A DNA stretch of 64,000 nucleotides from Roseiarcus sp963737365. Its GTDB lineage: Bacteria; Pseudomonadota; Alphaproteobacteria; Rhizobiales; Beijerinckiaceae. Location: the NCBI GenBank assembly GCA_963737365.1, contig CAVTSD010000004.1, forward strand, positions 1-64,000, read 5' to 3'. The position numbers and the translations under genes are program-made. Under the pieces are notes generated by a model that ran no database searches, had not been told where the DNA came from, and saw nothing but the letters and a program-made list of their open reading frames with translations. This document shows positions 50,837 to 59,362 of the stretch, in pieces (within the stretch, counting starts at the first letter, position 1; every line of letters starts with the position of its first letter).

Positions 50837-51673
50837 CTATAGCAGCGACCTAATCCGACCGGCGTCTTCCGGCGTCGCCGGATTGTAAACCACCATGGCA
50901 AGGTCCGTTCGCCCGTCGATGGCAAAAGTGGAATATTCGAACGCAATCGGACCAAGCACCGGGTGCCGGATATGCTTGACCGCCTCGCCATGATGGACGG
51001 GAACGTCGTTTTCGCGCCACATCGCCTTGAACTCGGGACTGAGGCGACTGAGCTCTTCGACGAGAGGCTCGACCTCGGCTGCCGCCCCGGCGCGGGCCGC
51101 GTCCACTCGGAACGCGCCCAACACGAACCGCGCTACACTCGCCCAGTCGTATTGCGCAGCGCGGGCGCGCGGGTCGAGAAAGATGAAGCGCAAGATGTTG
51201 CGCTGTTCAGGCGCCAGCGATCCGTAATCCACGAGCATCACTGTCGCTGCCCGGTTCCAAGCCACGACGTCGTATTTCGCGTTTCTGATGAGGGCGGGAC
51301 TGGGGCCCAGCGCATCCAGCACGCGCTGCAGACGCGGCGTGGCGCCGTCGTTGTTGCGGTACCGCGCTTCGGGCGGGCGACCGAGGCCGAGCAGGAAGAG
51401 ATGCTCACGCTCGACTTCGGTCAGCATGAGGGCGCGCGAGATCCGATTGAGCACGTCGGCCGAGGGCGCTCCACCGCGCCCCTGCTCGAGCCACGTGTAC
51501 CAGGTCGGGCTGATGTTTGCGCGCTGCGCCACTTCCTCGCGGCGCAATCCAGGTGTGCGACGGCGCTCGGCGGCAAAGCCGAGCGCGGCGGGATCGAGCT
51601 TTGTCCGCCGGGCCTTCAGATAGCCGCCGAGCCGGCTCTCGTTCGTTGCAGGTGCGTTCATCCTATTAGTCAT
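50837..51673 (-). CDS. XRE/MmyB-type transcriptional regulator
   Basis: This 278-residue protein has an N-terminal helix-turn-helix, with RRRTPGLRREEVAQRANISP and TWYTWLEQGRGGAPSADVLN. The C-terminal part is an MmyB-like ligand-binding domain (NAKYDVVAWNRAATVMLVDY then RNILRFIFLDPRAR). Family members often regulate a divergent reductase or SDR gene and may bind a fatty acid. Here it is divergent from an NAD-dependent epimerase at 51752, with a 78-bp spacer. An ATG 12 bases in (MNAPATNE) is another possible start. Confidence 0.87.
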   Translation of the reverse strand: MTNRMNAPATNESRLGGYLKARRTKLDPAALGFAAERRRTPGLRREEVAQRANISPTWYTWLEQGRGGAPSADVLNRISRALMLTEVEREHLFLLGLGRPPEARYRNNDGATPRLQRVLDALGPSPALIRNAKYDVVAWNRAATVMLVDYGSLAPEQRNILRFIFLDPRARAAQYDWASVARFVLGAFRVDAARAGAAAEVEPLVEELSRLSPEFKAMWRENDVPVHHGEAVKHIRHPVLGPIAFEYSTFAIDGRTDLAMVVYNPATPEDAGRIRSLL

Positions 51674-51751
51674 TATAATACGATAAGATCACTACTTTAC
51701 TACAATAGCTCCAGGGCACACGTTTGTCTCCAACGAAATTGGAGACTGCGC
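51674..51751. promoter_or_regulatory. Divergent promoter region with a hairpin over the epimerase ribosome site
   Basis: This 78-bp spacer is AT-rich next to the regulator (TTATAATACGATAAG) and must hold two promoters. GTCTCCAA at 51726-51733 and TTGGAGAC at 51739-51746 form a perfect 8-bp stem with a 5-base loop. The right arm contains the GGAG ribosome site of the gene at 51752. It could be an operator for the XRE protein or an RNA hairpin that hides the ribosome site. Confidence 0.5.
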
Positions 51752-52727
51752 ATGCGCGTGTTTGTCACAGGCGCGACAGGCTGGATCGGCTCGGCCGTCG
51801 TGAAGGATTTGCTGTCATCAGGGCATAAGGTCACCGGATTGACCACAACGCGGGATGGCGCCCGCAAGCTGCAGGCGGCAGGCGCCAAGGCGCGCGTGGG
51901 CAAGCTTGATGACCGTGCGCTGCTGCGCGAGGGCGCGGCCGACTCGGACGGGGTGATCCACCTCGCCTTCATCCACGGGCTTTCGAACATGAGCTTGCCG
52001 ACCCGCTTCCGGCTCTTCGCTGGGGTCCTGAACGGGGGGATCGTCCAGAGCTTTCTCAGCATTCTTGCAGAAACGGAGTCAGGCGCCATAGGGGCTTTGG
52101 GCGCCGGCCTCGAAAACTCCAACCGCCCTTTGGTCGTGGCGTCCGGACTTCTTGGCCTGCCGCAGGGCAAGGTTTCGACCGAACGCGACGACCACGTGCC
52201 GGGCGGCCCAAACAGGTCTTTCTCCGAGAAAGCGGCGCTGGACCTGATCGCACGGGGCGTCCGTTCCTCGATTGTGCGGCTTCCCCCGACTGTGCATGGC
52301 GCGGGGGAACATGGTTTCGTGTCCCGGATCATCGCGGCCGCGCGCAAAAAAGGCGTTTCGCCCTACATTGGCGATGGCGCGAACCGATGGCCGGCGGCGC
52401 ACGTGTCCGACGTGGCTCGGCTCTTTCGTCTCGCGCTTGAAAAAGGCGTAGCGGGGGCAAAATTCCACGGCGCCGACGACGTCGGGGTCCCTTTCCGGGA
52501 GATCGCATCCCTGATCTCGACCAAGCTCAGCGTCCCGACTCGCCGGCATTCCGGCGGCGAAGGCCGGCAAGCATTTCGGCATCATCGGCAATTTCGTCGG
52601 TCTCGATAATCCAGCCTCCAGCGAATGGACCCGGAATGCGCTGGGTTGGCGACCCGAGCAGCCCGGCCTGCTTGCCGACATTGACGCCCACTATTTTGCG
52701 TCCGTCGGTCTGGCCGCCGCGGCGTGA
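51752..52727 (+). pseudogene. NAD-dependent epimerase/SDR with a C-terminal frameshift
   Basis: The gene starts MRVFVTGATGWIGSAVVKDL, an extended-SDR NAD site, and is collinear with its neighbour at 52767 (both have ADSDGVIHLAF/ARSDGVIHLAF and NRWPAAHVSDVARL). After TKLSVPTRR (near 52541-52548) the frame reads 20 or so unrelated residues to a stop at 52609. Moving one base gives IPAAKAGKHFGIIGNFVG, then NPASSEWTRNALGWRPEQPG and LLADIDAHYF, the expected family C-terminus, ending at 52727. One extra base therefore breaks the gene, by real mutation or sequence error. Without it the enzyme would have about 324 residues. Confidence 0.85.
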
Positions 52728-52766
52728 AGACGATTCCCCATCATTCGACAACATAGAGGCTTGCTT

Positions 52767-53672
52767 ATGCGTGTATTTGTCACCGGCGCGACCGGATTCA
52801 TCGGCTCGACCGTCGTCAACGAATTGATCGCCGCGGGCCATCAGGTGATCGGCGTCTGTCGTTCGGACGAGAAGGCGCCAGCGCTCGCTGCTGCTGGGGC
52901 CGAGGTCTATCGCGGATCGATCGACGATCCGGACAGCCTGAAGGACGGCGCCGCCCGCTCGGACGGCGTCATCCACCTCGCCTTCAATCACGACTTCTCA
53001 AATTTCGCGGCGAATTGCGAAACCGACCGGCGCGTCATCGCGGCGCTCGGCTCCGTTCTCGCGGGCTCCGGCCGACCCTTGATCGTGACCTCCGGGACAG
53101 CGATCGCAAGGGTCGCGCCCGGCCAACTCGCGACCGAAGACGCGCCTTCGGTCACATCCAGCGAATTCCCTCGAGCGGCTTCGGAAGAGGCGACGGCAGG
53201 CGTCGCAGAGAATGGCGTCAACACCTCCGTCGTTCGCTTGCCCCAGGTGCACGACCCGGAGCGGCAGGGCCTTATCAGCCCGTGGATCGCGATTGCTCGA
53301 CAAAAGGGCGTCATCGCTTATGTCGGCGAGGGGCGTAACCGATGGCCCGCCGCGCATATTTCCGATGTCGCCCGCCTTTATCGGCTAGCGATCGAAAAGT
53401 CGGAGCCGGGGTCGATTTATAACGCGGTCGGGGAAGTAGGCGTGCCGGCGCGCGAGATTGCCGAAACGGTCGGTCGACGACTGAACCTGCCGGTCAAATC
53501 GATCACGCCCGAAGAGGCGGGAGGGTATTTCGGCTGGCTTGCCCATTTGGCCGCGCGCGACATGCCCGCCTCAAGCGAGCAGACGCAGAAGAAGCTCGGA
53601 TGGCGGCCGACCGGGCCTGGATTAATCGCCGATCTTGAACGCTTGCCGAGTCGCTTAGGGCCTGAAGCCTAA
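52767..53672 (+). CDS. NAD-dependent epimerase/SDR-family protein
   Basis: This extended SDR of about 301 residues from the ATG at 52767 (after GAGG) has RVFVTGATGFIGSTVVNELIAAGH at the start. It also has RSDGVIHLAFNHDFSNF near 68, GEGRNRWPAAHISDVARLY near 190 and the terminal KKLGWRPTGPGLIADLER. The usual YxxxK is not obvious; a SEEATAG-type segment stands in its place, as in other members of this epimerase-like group. It is a tandem paralog of the frameshifted gene upstream and may be in the same transcript under the XRE regulator. Confidence 0.85.
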   Translation: MRVFVTGATGFIGSTVVNELIAAGHQVIGVCRSDEKAPALAAAGAEVYRGSIDDPDSLKDGAARSDGVIHLAFNHDFSNFAANCETDRRVIAALGSVLAGSGRPLIVTSGTAIARVAPGQLATEDAPSVTSSEFPRAASEEATAGVAENGVNTSVVRLPQVHDPERQGLISPWIAIARQKGVIAYVGEGRNRWPAAHISDVARLYRLAIEKSEPGSIYNAVGEVGVPAREIAETVGRRLNLPVKSITPEEAGGYFGWLAHLAARDMPASSEQTQKKLGWRPTGPGLIADLERLPSRLGPEA

Positions 53673-53677
53673 GCAGC

Positions 53678-53710
53678 GTCGTCACTGCGAGCGAAGGGAA
53701 GCAATCCAGA
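53678..53710. repeat. Interspersed short repeat unit
   Basis: GTCACTGCGAGCGAAGGGAA followed by GCAATCCAGA closely matches an interspersed intergenic element widely seen in rhizobial and other alphaproteobacterial genomes (GTCATTGCGAGCGAAGCGAA-type). A single copy is present here, just after the epimerase gene. Confidence 0.6.
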
Positions 53711-53734
53711 CCCTCCGTTGCACGCGAAGGAACC

Positions 53735-53764
53735 AAAAAAGAGGGCCGCTCCTGCGCGACCCTC
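53735..53764 (-). terminator. Rho-independent terminator of the PEP-CTERM gene
   Basis: On the minus strand a 9-bp stem (GAGGGTCGC with GCGGCCCTC, one G-U pair) over a 6-base loop is followed by six T residues. It lies 22 bp after the stop of the PEP-CTERM gene at 53787. Confidence 0.8.
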
Positions 53765-53786
53765 CACAACCGCCAACGGCTTCGAA

Positions 53787-54803
53787 TCAGGCCGCCAGCG
53801 TCCCCTGACGGACCTTGTGATACCCGAGGAAACCAAGCCCTGCGAAGCCGGCGAGCAGCATCGCCCAGGTCGAAGGCTCAGGAACCGGCGTTCCGACGAA
53901 CCCATCGACGGTGTCTGTCGTGTTGTTGGTGTAGAAGCCGACAATGTCGCCCTTATCGTTGATGCCATTGATCGTCGTCATGCCCGAGTTTGGCGGGTCA
54001 AAACTTGTGAAGACGCCGTTATCGTCTATGTAGCCGTGCTGCGCGCCGGTGTTCGGATCGACGTAGAAGCCGACGATCTCGCCCAGATCGTTGACGCCCA
54101 GAGCCTGGGTGAACGTGGATCCGAACGGATCGATGGTGGTGATCGCGCCACCGTTGTCGAGATAGCCGAACGAAGTGGTGAGGCCCGCGTCCGGCTGGTA
54201 GAATCCAACGATCTCGGGGGGCGCTAGGCTGTTGATGCCGACCGCCTGATTGTTGAAGTTGGTGGGCAGCCCGCTGATGATCGTGAACACGGCGCCTGAT
54301 TGCGAATAGGATACGTCGCCTGGACTGCCAGTTATTGTTGGAGCGTAATAGCCGACGGTTTCCTTTGAATTGTTGATGCCGAGCGCCTGGTTGAACACCG
54401 TGCTTGCGGGATTGTCGACGGTCGTGAACGTGCCGCCAATGCGGGTGAAACCATGGTTTACGCCCGCGCCGTCTACGTAGATGCCTGACACATCGCCAGA
54501 CGCGTTGATGCCCGTCACCTGGGTCGATACTGCGCCAGGAAAATTCACGACTGAGAAGTTGGCTGGCAGCGTGAGGGTAAAGCCCGCGTTGGTGACGCCG
54601 TTGTCGAATCCGGCGATCGTGCCGGAATTGTTGATGCCGAGCAGGTTGATGACGCCAGTGCCGGTCGGATCGGTTACAAAGGTGAGGTTGTACGCGGCGT
54701 GGGCCGTCGACGCGATCGACAGCGGGACGACAACCAGGCAGCGCGCGGCGGCGCCTGGCAAGAGCCGAAAGAGTGAATTGTTCAAGCGGTCAGATCCAAT
54801 CAT
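53787..54803 (-). CDS. PEP-CTERM-sorted HAF-repeat extracellular protein
   Basis: This 338-residue protein has a signal segment (LVVVPLSIASTAHA near 24-38) and six or so repeats of about 45 residues. The repeats have the form GINNSG.I.G, as in LGINNSKETVGYYAP, LGVNDLGEIVGFYVDP and NGINDKGDIVGFYTN; these are HAF-type repeats. The C-terminus VPEPSTWAMLLAGFAGLGFLG followed by basic residues is a textbook PEP-CTERM sorting tag, normally cleaved and processed by exosortase in exopolysaccharide-producing bacteria. No exosortase gene is in this window. The biological role is unknown. Confidence 0.88.
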   Translation of the reverse strand: MIGSDRLNNSLFRLLPGAAARCLVVVPLSIASTAHAAYNLTFVTDPTGTGVINLLGINNSGTIAGFDNGVTNAGFTLTLPANFSVVNFPGAVSTQVTGINASGDVSGIYVDGAGVNHGFTRIGGTFTTVDNPASTVFNQALGINNSKETVGYYAPTITGSPGDVSYSQSGAVFTIISGLPTNFNNQAVGINSLAPPEIVGFYQPDAGLTTSFGYLDNGGAITTIDPFGSTFTQALGVNDLGEIVGFYVDPNTGAQHGYIDDNGVFTSFDPPNSGMTTINGINDKGDIVGFYTNNTTDTVDGFVGTPVPEPSTWAMLLAGFAGLGFLGYHKVRQGTLAA

Positions 54804-55279
54804 GTTAGCCTCCCTATCGACGCATGCAGCGGCGTCATCCCATGGCTTCCAGCATTTCTCGAAGCTTATGCCTCAAATATGCTTTCGCCCTGTCGCCTCG
54901 GCGACTTAAGCGCTGACCCGAAGGAGATCTCCACAAACGCAGAGGAAAGTACCCAACTTAGATGGAATGCACCTTTTTCGCGACTTTTGTATGACTAGCC
55001 AACCAGACAATTCAACAAATACAAACAGTTGTATCTTCTTTGAGATCCCTCGCAACGTCTCGATAAAGGCAGCTTTTTGGCGCAATGCGGCGACCGACGG
55101 CGATTGCGAATTGCCGGAATGCGCCCTCGCGACTTCCGGGTCAGGATTTCGATTTGCTGATGCCTCGCGCCAGCTTCAACTGAGCGAGGGGTCGAGAGCG
55201 ACCCTAGCCGGGTCTTTCGCGTCGGCGCTGGTTTGTGCGATAAGTCGGCTAGCGATTAAGCTGCGCAAGGAGGAAACCC
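54804..55279. other. 476-bp intergenic stretch, no supported gene
   Basis: This spacer separates the divergent PEP-CTERM and RGG-rich genes. It contains an AT-richer core (about 54960-55060). An open plus-strand frame from 54967 runs into the next gene in another frame, but its composition is not protein-like. It must contain both promoters. The last bases hold the AAGGAGGAAA ribosome site for the gene at 55280. Confidence 0.5.
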
Positions 55280-55765
55280 ATGATTTGGTCGAGTTTGGTC
55301 AAAGGCGCCTGCGTGGCGATCGCGCTTTTAGGTTTTAGTGCGCCGCAGGCGAGCGCCATCGAACTGCAAGGGACGAATCCGTCGACGCAATTGAGCGACG
55401 GGTTCATATCAAAAGCCTATATCGCGCATCGCGGCGTGACCCGCGTGGGCCCCCGCGGCGGCGTCTACCATCGCGGCGCGACCGTTGGCGGCTATGGCGG
55501 CTATCGGGGCGGCGCCTATCGCGGCGGGGTTTATCGTGGCGGCGTTTATCGCGGCGCCGGGGTCTACCGCGGGGGTTACGGCGCCTGGGCGCGGCCTGGC
55601 TGGTACCGCTGGGGACCGGGCGGCGCAATCGCCGCCGGCGCTGCTGTCGGCGTGCTCGCTGCAGGAGCTGCCGCAGTCTATGCAGGTTCGCCGCCCGCGC
55701 CCGGTTTGTGCTGGTACTACACCGACCCGAGCTATCGGCAGGGATTCTGGGACGCCTGCCAGTAA
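55280..55765 (+). CDS. RGG-repeat secreted protein with C-terminal CWYYTDP signature (paralog 1)
   Basis: This 161-residue protein has a signal peptide (VKGACVAIALLGFSAPQASA). A low-complexity region from about 60 to 105 is built from GGAYRGG and GGVYRGG units. A hydrophobic alanine/glycine stretch follows (GPGGAIAAGAAVGVLAAGAAAVYAG), and the C-terminus is GLCWYYTDPSYRQGFWDACQ. It should be exported, and the hydrophobic stretch could anchor it in a membrane. The same C-terminus ends the next gene. The arginine-aromatic-glycine repeats could bind nucleic acid or polysaccharide, but no function is known. An AAGGAGGAAA site confirms the start, and a strong terminator follows. Confidence 0.75.
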   Translation: MIWSSLVKGACVAIALLGFSAPQASAIELQGTNPSTQLSDGFISKAYIAHRGVTRVGPRGGVYHRGATVGGYGGYRGGAYRGGVYRGGVYRGAGVYRGGYGAWARPGWYRWGPGGAIAAGAAVGVLAAGAAAVYAGSPPAPGLCWYYTDPSYRQGFWDACQ

Positions 55766-55795
55766 AATACAGATTTCCGCTTTCAAAGCTTGTTG

Positions 55796-55835
55796 GCCGT
55801 CTGTTCGCATAACGCGAGCGGGCGGCTCTTTTTTT
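55796..55835 (+). terminator. Rho-independent terminator of RGG paralog 1
   Basis: A 13-bp stem with three or four G-U pairs (55796-55808 with 55814-55826) over the loop ATAAC is followed by TC and seven T residues at 55829-55835. It ends the transcript of the gene stopping at 55765. Confidence 0.85.
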
Positions 55836-55997
55836 GCACGAGCCCGGCGAGGGCGCCCTTGGCCAAGACCCAGACCGACGCTCTTGGAAAGCCACCGCCG
55901 CTGACGTAGGCTATCGGGCAAGATCAAGCGGCCGTATCGCGCGGAGATGGATTGCCAATCCGAGCGCTGGTCGCCGACGAGAATTGGGGAGGAAACC

Positions 55998-56609
55998 ATG
56001 CGTTGGACGCATCTGGCCAGGAACGTGTGTCTTGGCGTTTCGCTTCTTTGCTTCGGACTGCCGGAGGCTGAGGCTCTCGAGGTCTTCGCTCCTGCGGGCC
56101 TCGCCACCCACATGGACGACGGCCTCCTCACCCAGGTGAGGGGCGGCCGCGGCGGCGGAGGCATGCATCGCGGCGGAGGCGCGCATCGCGGCGGAGGCAT
56201 GCATCGCGGTGGAGGAATGCATCGCGGCGGCGGGGCGTATCATGACGGCAGCGCCTATCGTGGTGGGACAGCCCACCGTGGCGGCGGCGCCTATCGTGGC
56301 GGGACGGCCTATCGCGGGGGCGCATACCGAGGCGGGGCGTACCGAGGCGGGATGGCCTACCGTGGCGGCGCTTATCGCGGCGCGGCTTATCGCGGCGGCG
56401 TATATCGCGGCGGCGTCTACCGCTATGGCGGTTGGATGCGTCCTGGGTACGGCTGGGCGCCTGGCGGCGCCATCGCGGCCGGCGCGGCGCTCGGCTTCGT
56501 CAGCGCAGCGGCTGCGGCCTCCTGGGCCGGCGCGGCGCCGGGGCCAGGCCTTTGCTGGTACTATACCGATCCGAGCCGGCGGCAGGGTTTCTGGGACGCC
56601 TGCCAGTAA
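55998..56609 (+). CDS. RGG-repeat secreted protein with C-terminal CWYYTDP signature (paralog 2)
   Basis: This protein of about 203 residues from the ATG at 55998 (after GGGGAGGAAA) has a signal peptide (VCLGVSLLCFGLPEAEA). Its mature start (LEVFAPAGLATHMDDGLLTQV) parallels paralog 1. A longer repeat region (about 50-155) follows, made of GGGMHRGGG and GGAYRGG units. The same hydrophobic GGAIAAGAALGF stretch leads to GLCWYYTDPSRRQGFWDACQ at the end. Compared with paralog 1 the repeat block has roughly doubled and gained histidine-methionine units. His and Met could bind metal ions, but this is speculation. Both genes are separate transcription units because a terminator lies between them. Confidence 0.75.
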   Translation: MRWTHLARNVCLGVSLLCFGLPEAEALEVFAPAGLATHMDDGLLTQVRGGRGGGGMHRGGGAHRGGGMHRGGGMHRGGGAYHDGSAYRGGTAHRGGGAYRGGTAYRGGAYRGGAYRGGMAYRGGAYRGAAYRGGVYRGGVYRYGGWMRPGYGWAPGGAIAAGAALGFVSAAAAASWAGAAPGPGLCWYYTDPSRRQGFWDACQ

Positions 56610-57051
56610 GCCGTCAGATCTGCGACCTGGCGATTGTGAGGTCATCCTCGCGAGCGCCGCCATTTTGATCCTCCCGGAGGCCCCCTCGCGCCGCCGCCCG
56701 AGCCCGCGCGTCCGACGGGGGACGACTTGCCCGTTCTCAGAAGCCAATGACCCGGCTGGGCTCTCCGCGCCGTCCATTAATCGCCAAAAAAACTAATTAT
56801 ACATAATTCTTAAGTCTATAGCTGGCCTTACCGCCGAGCTGACTGAAGGTTTTGCCCGAGGCAAATACTCTGGCGCCTTGCGACAGAGGAGAGGATCGTA
56901 AATCATATCGTATCCCTCTGAAAAAGCTCTATTCGGACTCGCTAACCGCGCCCTGCGCGATCACCTTTGCGCTCGTTTCAGCGAGAGGCTGGACAGCATC
57001 TCCGATCCCGCACAAGGTCGTTTCCTCGCTTTCCCTTCTGGCGCCTCGCCC
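56610..57051. other. 442-bp intergenic stretch, no supported gene
   Basis: The spacer between RGG paralog 2 and isovaleryl-CoA dehydrogenase includes a short AT-rich run near 56788-56820, which could hold a promoter for the dehydrogenase gene. I see no convincing ORF, RNA or repeat. Confidence 0.4.
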
Positions 57052-58224
57052 ATGATCCCCAACACGCCGCGTCCCTTCGACTTCGATCTCGGCGAGAGCG
57101 CCTCGATGATCCGTGACAGCGCCCGGACCTTCGCCGCGAACGAGATCGCTCCGCGCGCCGCGCAAATCGACCGCGACAACGCGTTTCCGCGCGATCTCTG
57201 GCCGAGGATGGGGGAACTCGGTCTGCACGGGATTACCGCGCCTGAGGAATATGGCGGGCTTGGCCTCGGCTATCTCGCGCATTGCGTCGCGATGGAGGAA
57301 GTGTCGCGCGCCTCGGGATCGGTCGGACTGTCGTACGGGGCGCATTCGAACCTGTGCGTCAACCAGATCGTGCGCAACGGCAATGACAAGCAGAAGGCGC
57401 GCTATCTGCCCAGCCTCATCTCCGGCGAGCATGTTGGGGCGCTTGCGATGTCGGAGCCGAATGCCGGCTCGGACGTGGTGTCGATGACCACCCGCGCCAC
57501 CCGCAAAGGCGACTGCTTCGTGCTCAATGGCTCGAAAATGTGGATCACCAACGGCCCCGTCGCCGAGACGTTCGTCATCTACGCCAAGACCGACCTTGCC
57601 GCCGGTTCACGCGGCATCACCGCCTTCATCGTCGAGCGCGGCATGAAGGGTTTTTCGCAAGGGATGAAGCTCGACAAGCTCGGCATGCGCGGCTCCGACA
57701 CCGCCGAACTCATATTCACGGACTGCGAAGTGCCGGCCGAAAACGTGCTGGGCAAGGTCGGCAAGGGCGTCAATGTGCTCATGAGCGGCCTCGATTACGA
57801 GCGCGTGGTGCTGGCTGCCGGCCCGCTCGGCCTCATGCAGGCCGCGCTCGACGTCGTTCTCCCTTATGTCCACGAGCGCAAGCAGTTCGGTCAGGCGATC
57901 GGGACGTTTCAGTTGGTGCAGGGCAAGCTTGCCGATATGTACGTCACAATGAACGCGGCGAAAGCTTACGTCTACAGCGTCGCCAAGGCCTGCGACCGCG
58001 GTCAGACGACCCGCGAGGACGCGGCGGGCGCGATCCTCTACGCCGCTGAGCGCGCCACTCAGGTCGCGCTCGATGCGATCCAAACCTTGGGCGGCAGCGG
58101 CTACACCAACGACTATCCGCTCGGGCGCCTGCTGCGCGACGCCAAGCTCTACGAAATTGGCGCCGGCACGAGCGAAATCCGCCGCATGCTGATCGGACGC
58201 GAGCTGTTCGAAAAGAGCGCGTGA
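57052..58224 (+). CDS. ivd: Isovaleryl-CoA dehydrogenase
   Basis: This 390-residue acyl-CoA dehydrogenase has AMSEPNAGSDVVSMTTRA (FAD/substrate loop) near 140, KMWITNGPVAETFVIYAKTD near 163 and QTLGGSGYTNDYPLGRLLRD near 345. The catalytic base of isovaleryl-CoA dehydrogenases lies in the middle of the chain rather than near the end; here E250 in GLDYERVVLAAGPLG fits that position. VGLSYGAHSNLCVNQI is also characteristic of this branch. It oxidises isovaleryl-CoA in leucine breakdown and passes electrons to ETF. No carboxylase or hydratase partners follow it here. Confidence 0.92.
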   Translation: MIPNTPRPFDFDLGESASMIRDSARTFAANEIAPRAAQIDRDNAFPRDLWPRMGELGLHGITAPEEYGGLGLGYLAHCVAMEEVSRASGSVGLSYGAHSNLCVNQIVRNGNDKQKARYLPSLISGEHVGALAMSEPNAGSDVVSMTTRATRKGDCFVLNGSKMWITNGPVAETFVIYAKTDLAAGSRGITAFIVERGMKGFSQGMKLDKLGMRGSDTAELIFTDCEVPAENVLGKVGKGVNVLMSGLDYERVVLAAGPLGLMQAALDVVLPYVHERKQFGQAIGTFQLVQGKLADMYVTMNAAKAYVYSVAKACDRGQTTREDAAGAILYAAERATQVALDAIQTLGGSGYTNDYPLGRLLRDAKLYEIGAGTSEIRRMLIGRELFEKSA

Positions 58225-58258
58225 ACCGCCGTCGTGCTGCGAAGCATCGAATGGACGC

Positions 58259-59104
58259 TCAGAAGTTCCGCCACACCGCGATCGCCCCGCCCCGCTCGCT
58301 GTTGGTTCTGACCGTCCAGACGGTCGAGAACACGCCGACCTGCAGCGACCATTTGTCGTTAAGCGCATAGACGACGCTCGCTTCGGCGACCGACTGGCGC
58401 CACGCCGGGAACGTCCGATTGTCGGTCGACATCGACACGGTGGTGAAGTCCTGCAGCATCAGCATAATCTTGGGCGTGAACTTGAATCCGACCGTCAGGT
58501 CTCCATGCCACTCGTCCGGCGGCCCCTCGGTCCGCAGGCGATAGGCGACCTCCGCGTCTAGAAAAGCGGGAACTGAGCTTATGCCCGGAAACCAACCAAG
58601 GCCAGGGATTGAAGCGAGCGTGAAATTGCGGCCTACATTGAGGCGCGCTTCGCCCGCCCACCCGGTATTCCCCTCTTGCGCCGGCGCTTGCGCATCGTGA
58701 GCGCCGGGAATGAACGCGGTGGCCTCGCCCGAAAATACCCATTCGCCGCTCGACCAGAGCTTCTGCCTCAGGCCCAAGCCGGAATAGTCGAGGCCGTTGT
58801 AGGTGTTCGGCGTGGGCTCACCGATCGCGTAATGCTCGAACGCCGTCTCGCCGAACGCGGTGAGCGAGTCCGTGAGGCCATATTGCACATAGGTCTGCGC
58901 GTCGAAGCGACTTTGGTTGGCGGGGGGATTGCCCCCCCAAGGCGGACCAAATCCGGTCCAGCCGTACAAGGTCTCGATGAGCTGGCCGGTTCCCTGCGGC
59001 AGCGTCCAGGCGCCGCCAAATGCGCTCGTCGGCGCGCCGGCGAGTAACACCAGCGCGCCAGCGGCAGCCCACCAACGGTTCGGGCTAGCGCTGGCCAAGA
59101 CCAT
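58259..59104 (-). CDS. Outer-membrane beta-barrel protein of unknown function
   Basis: This 281-residue protein has a signal peptide (WWAAAGALVLLAGAPTSAFG) and a series of amphipathic beta strands (QTYVQYGLTDSLTAFGETAF, GDLTVGFKFTPKIMLMLQDF, ASVVYALNDKWSLQVGVF). It ends in WRNF, a terminal aromatic residue typical of outer-membrane porins recognised by the Bam machinery. The opening AWTLPQGTGQLIETLYGW suggests an outer-membrane transporter or MetA-like family, but I cannot place it more exactly. It converges on isovaleryl-CoA dehydrogenase. Confidence 0.75.
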   Translation of the reverse strand: MVLASASPNRWWAAAGALVLLAGAPTSAFGGAWTLPQGTGQLIETLYGWTGFGPPWGGNPPANQSRFDAQTYVQYGLTDSLTAFGETAFEHYAIGEPTPNTYNGLDYSGLGLRQKLWSSGEWVFSGEATAFIPGAHDAQAPAQEGNTGWAGEARLNVGRNFTLASIPGLGWFPGISSVPAFLDAEVAYRLRTEGPPDEWHGDLTVGFKFTPKIMLMLQDFTTVSMSTDNRTFPAWRQSVAEASVVYALNDKWSLQVGVFSTVWTVRTNSERGGAIAVWRNF

Positions 59105-59362
59105 GCCCCCTAACGCAAACGACGCAGTCCGACAGGACTCGGATCAAACACAGAAAAGAAGCGGCAAGTTTTCAGTGCGGTCAAGCGTAAATCACGATCA
59201 TCAGCGCGAAAAACGTAATGCACGCAATGAGTTGCAGCTGTCCTGCGTGCGCGCTGCGGACCTGCGCCAGATCTGTCTAAGGAAATCGGTCCGGATCGAA
59301 GACCGGCCGTCCTGCGCTTCGTCCAGGCTCGCGCCTGGCCGCTCGTTCTGATACAAAGTCGC

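Noticed and set aside
50963..51751. Upstream extension of the frameshifted epimerase
   Set aside because: It is antisense to the XRE regulator gene and lacks similarity; the NAD-binding MRVFVTGATG start is at 51752.
54967..55338. Plus-strand frame of 123 codons before the first RGG gene
   Set aside because: It overlaps the next gene out of frame, has no ribosome site and has no recognisable motif.
55485..56400. Tandem repeats in the RGG genes considered as a CRISPR array or a VNTR element
   Set aside because: The repeats are short, in frame, lack unique spacers and encode regular GGxYRGG units, so they are protein-coding repeats.
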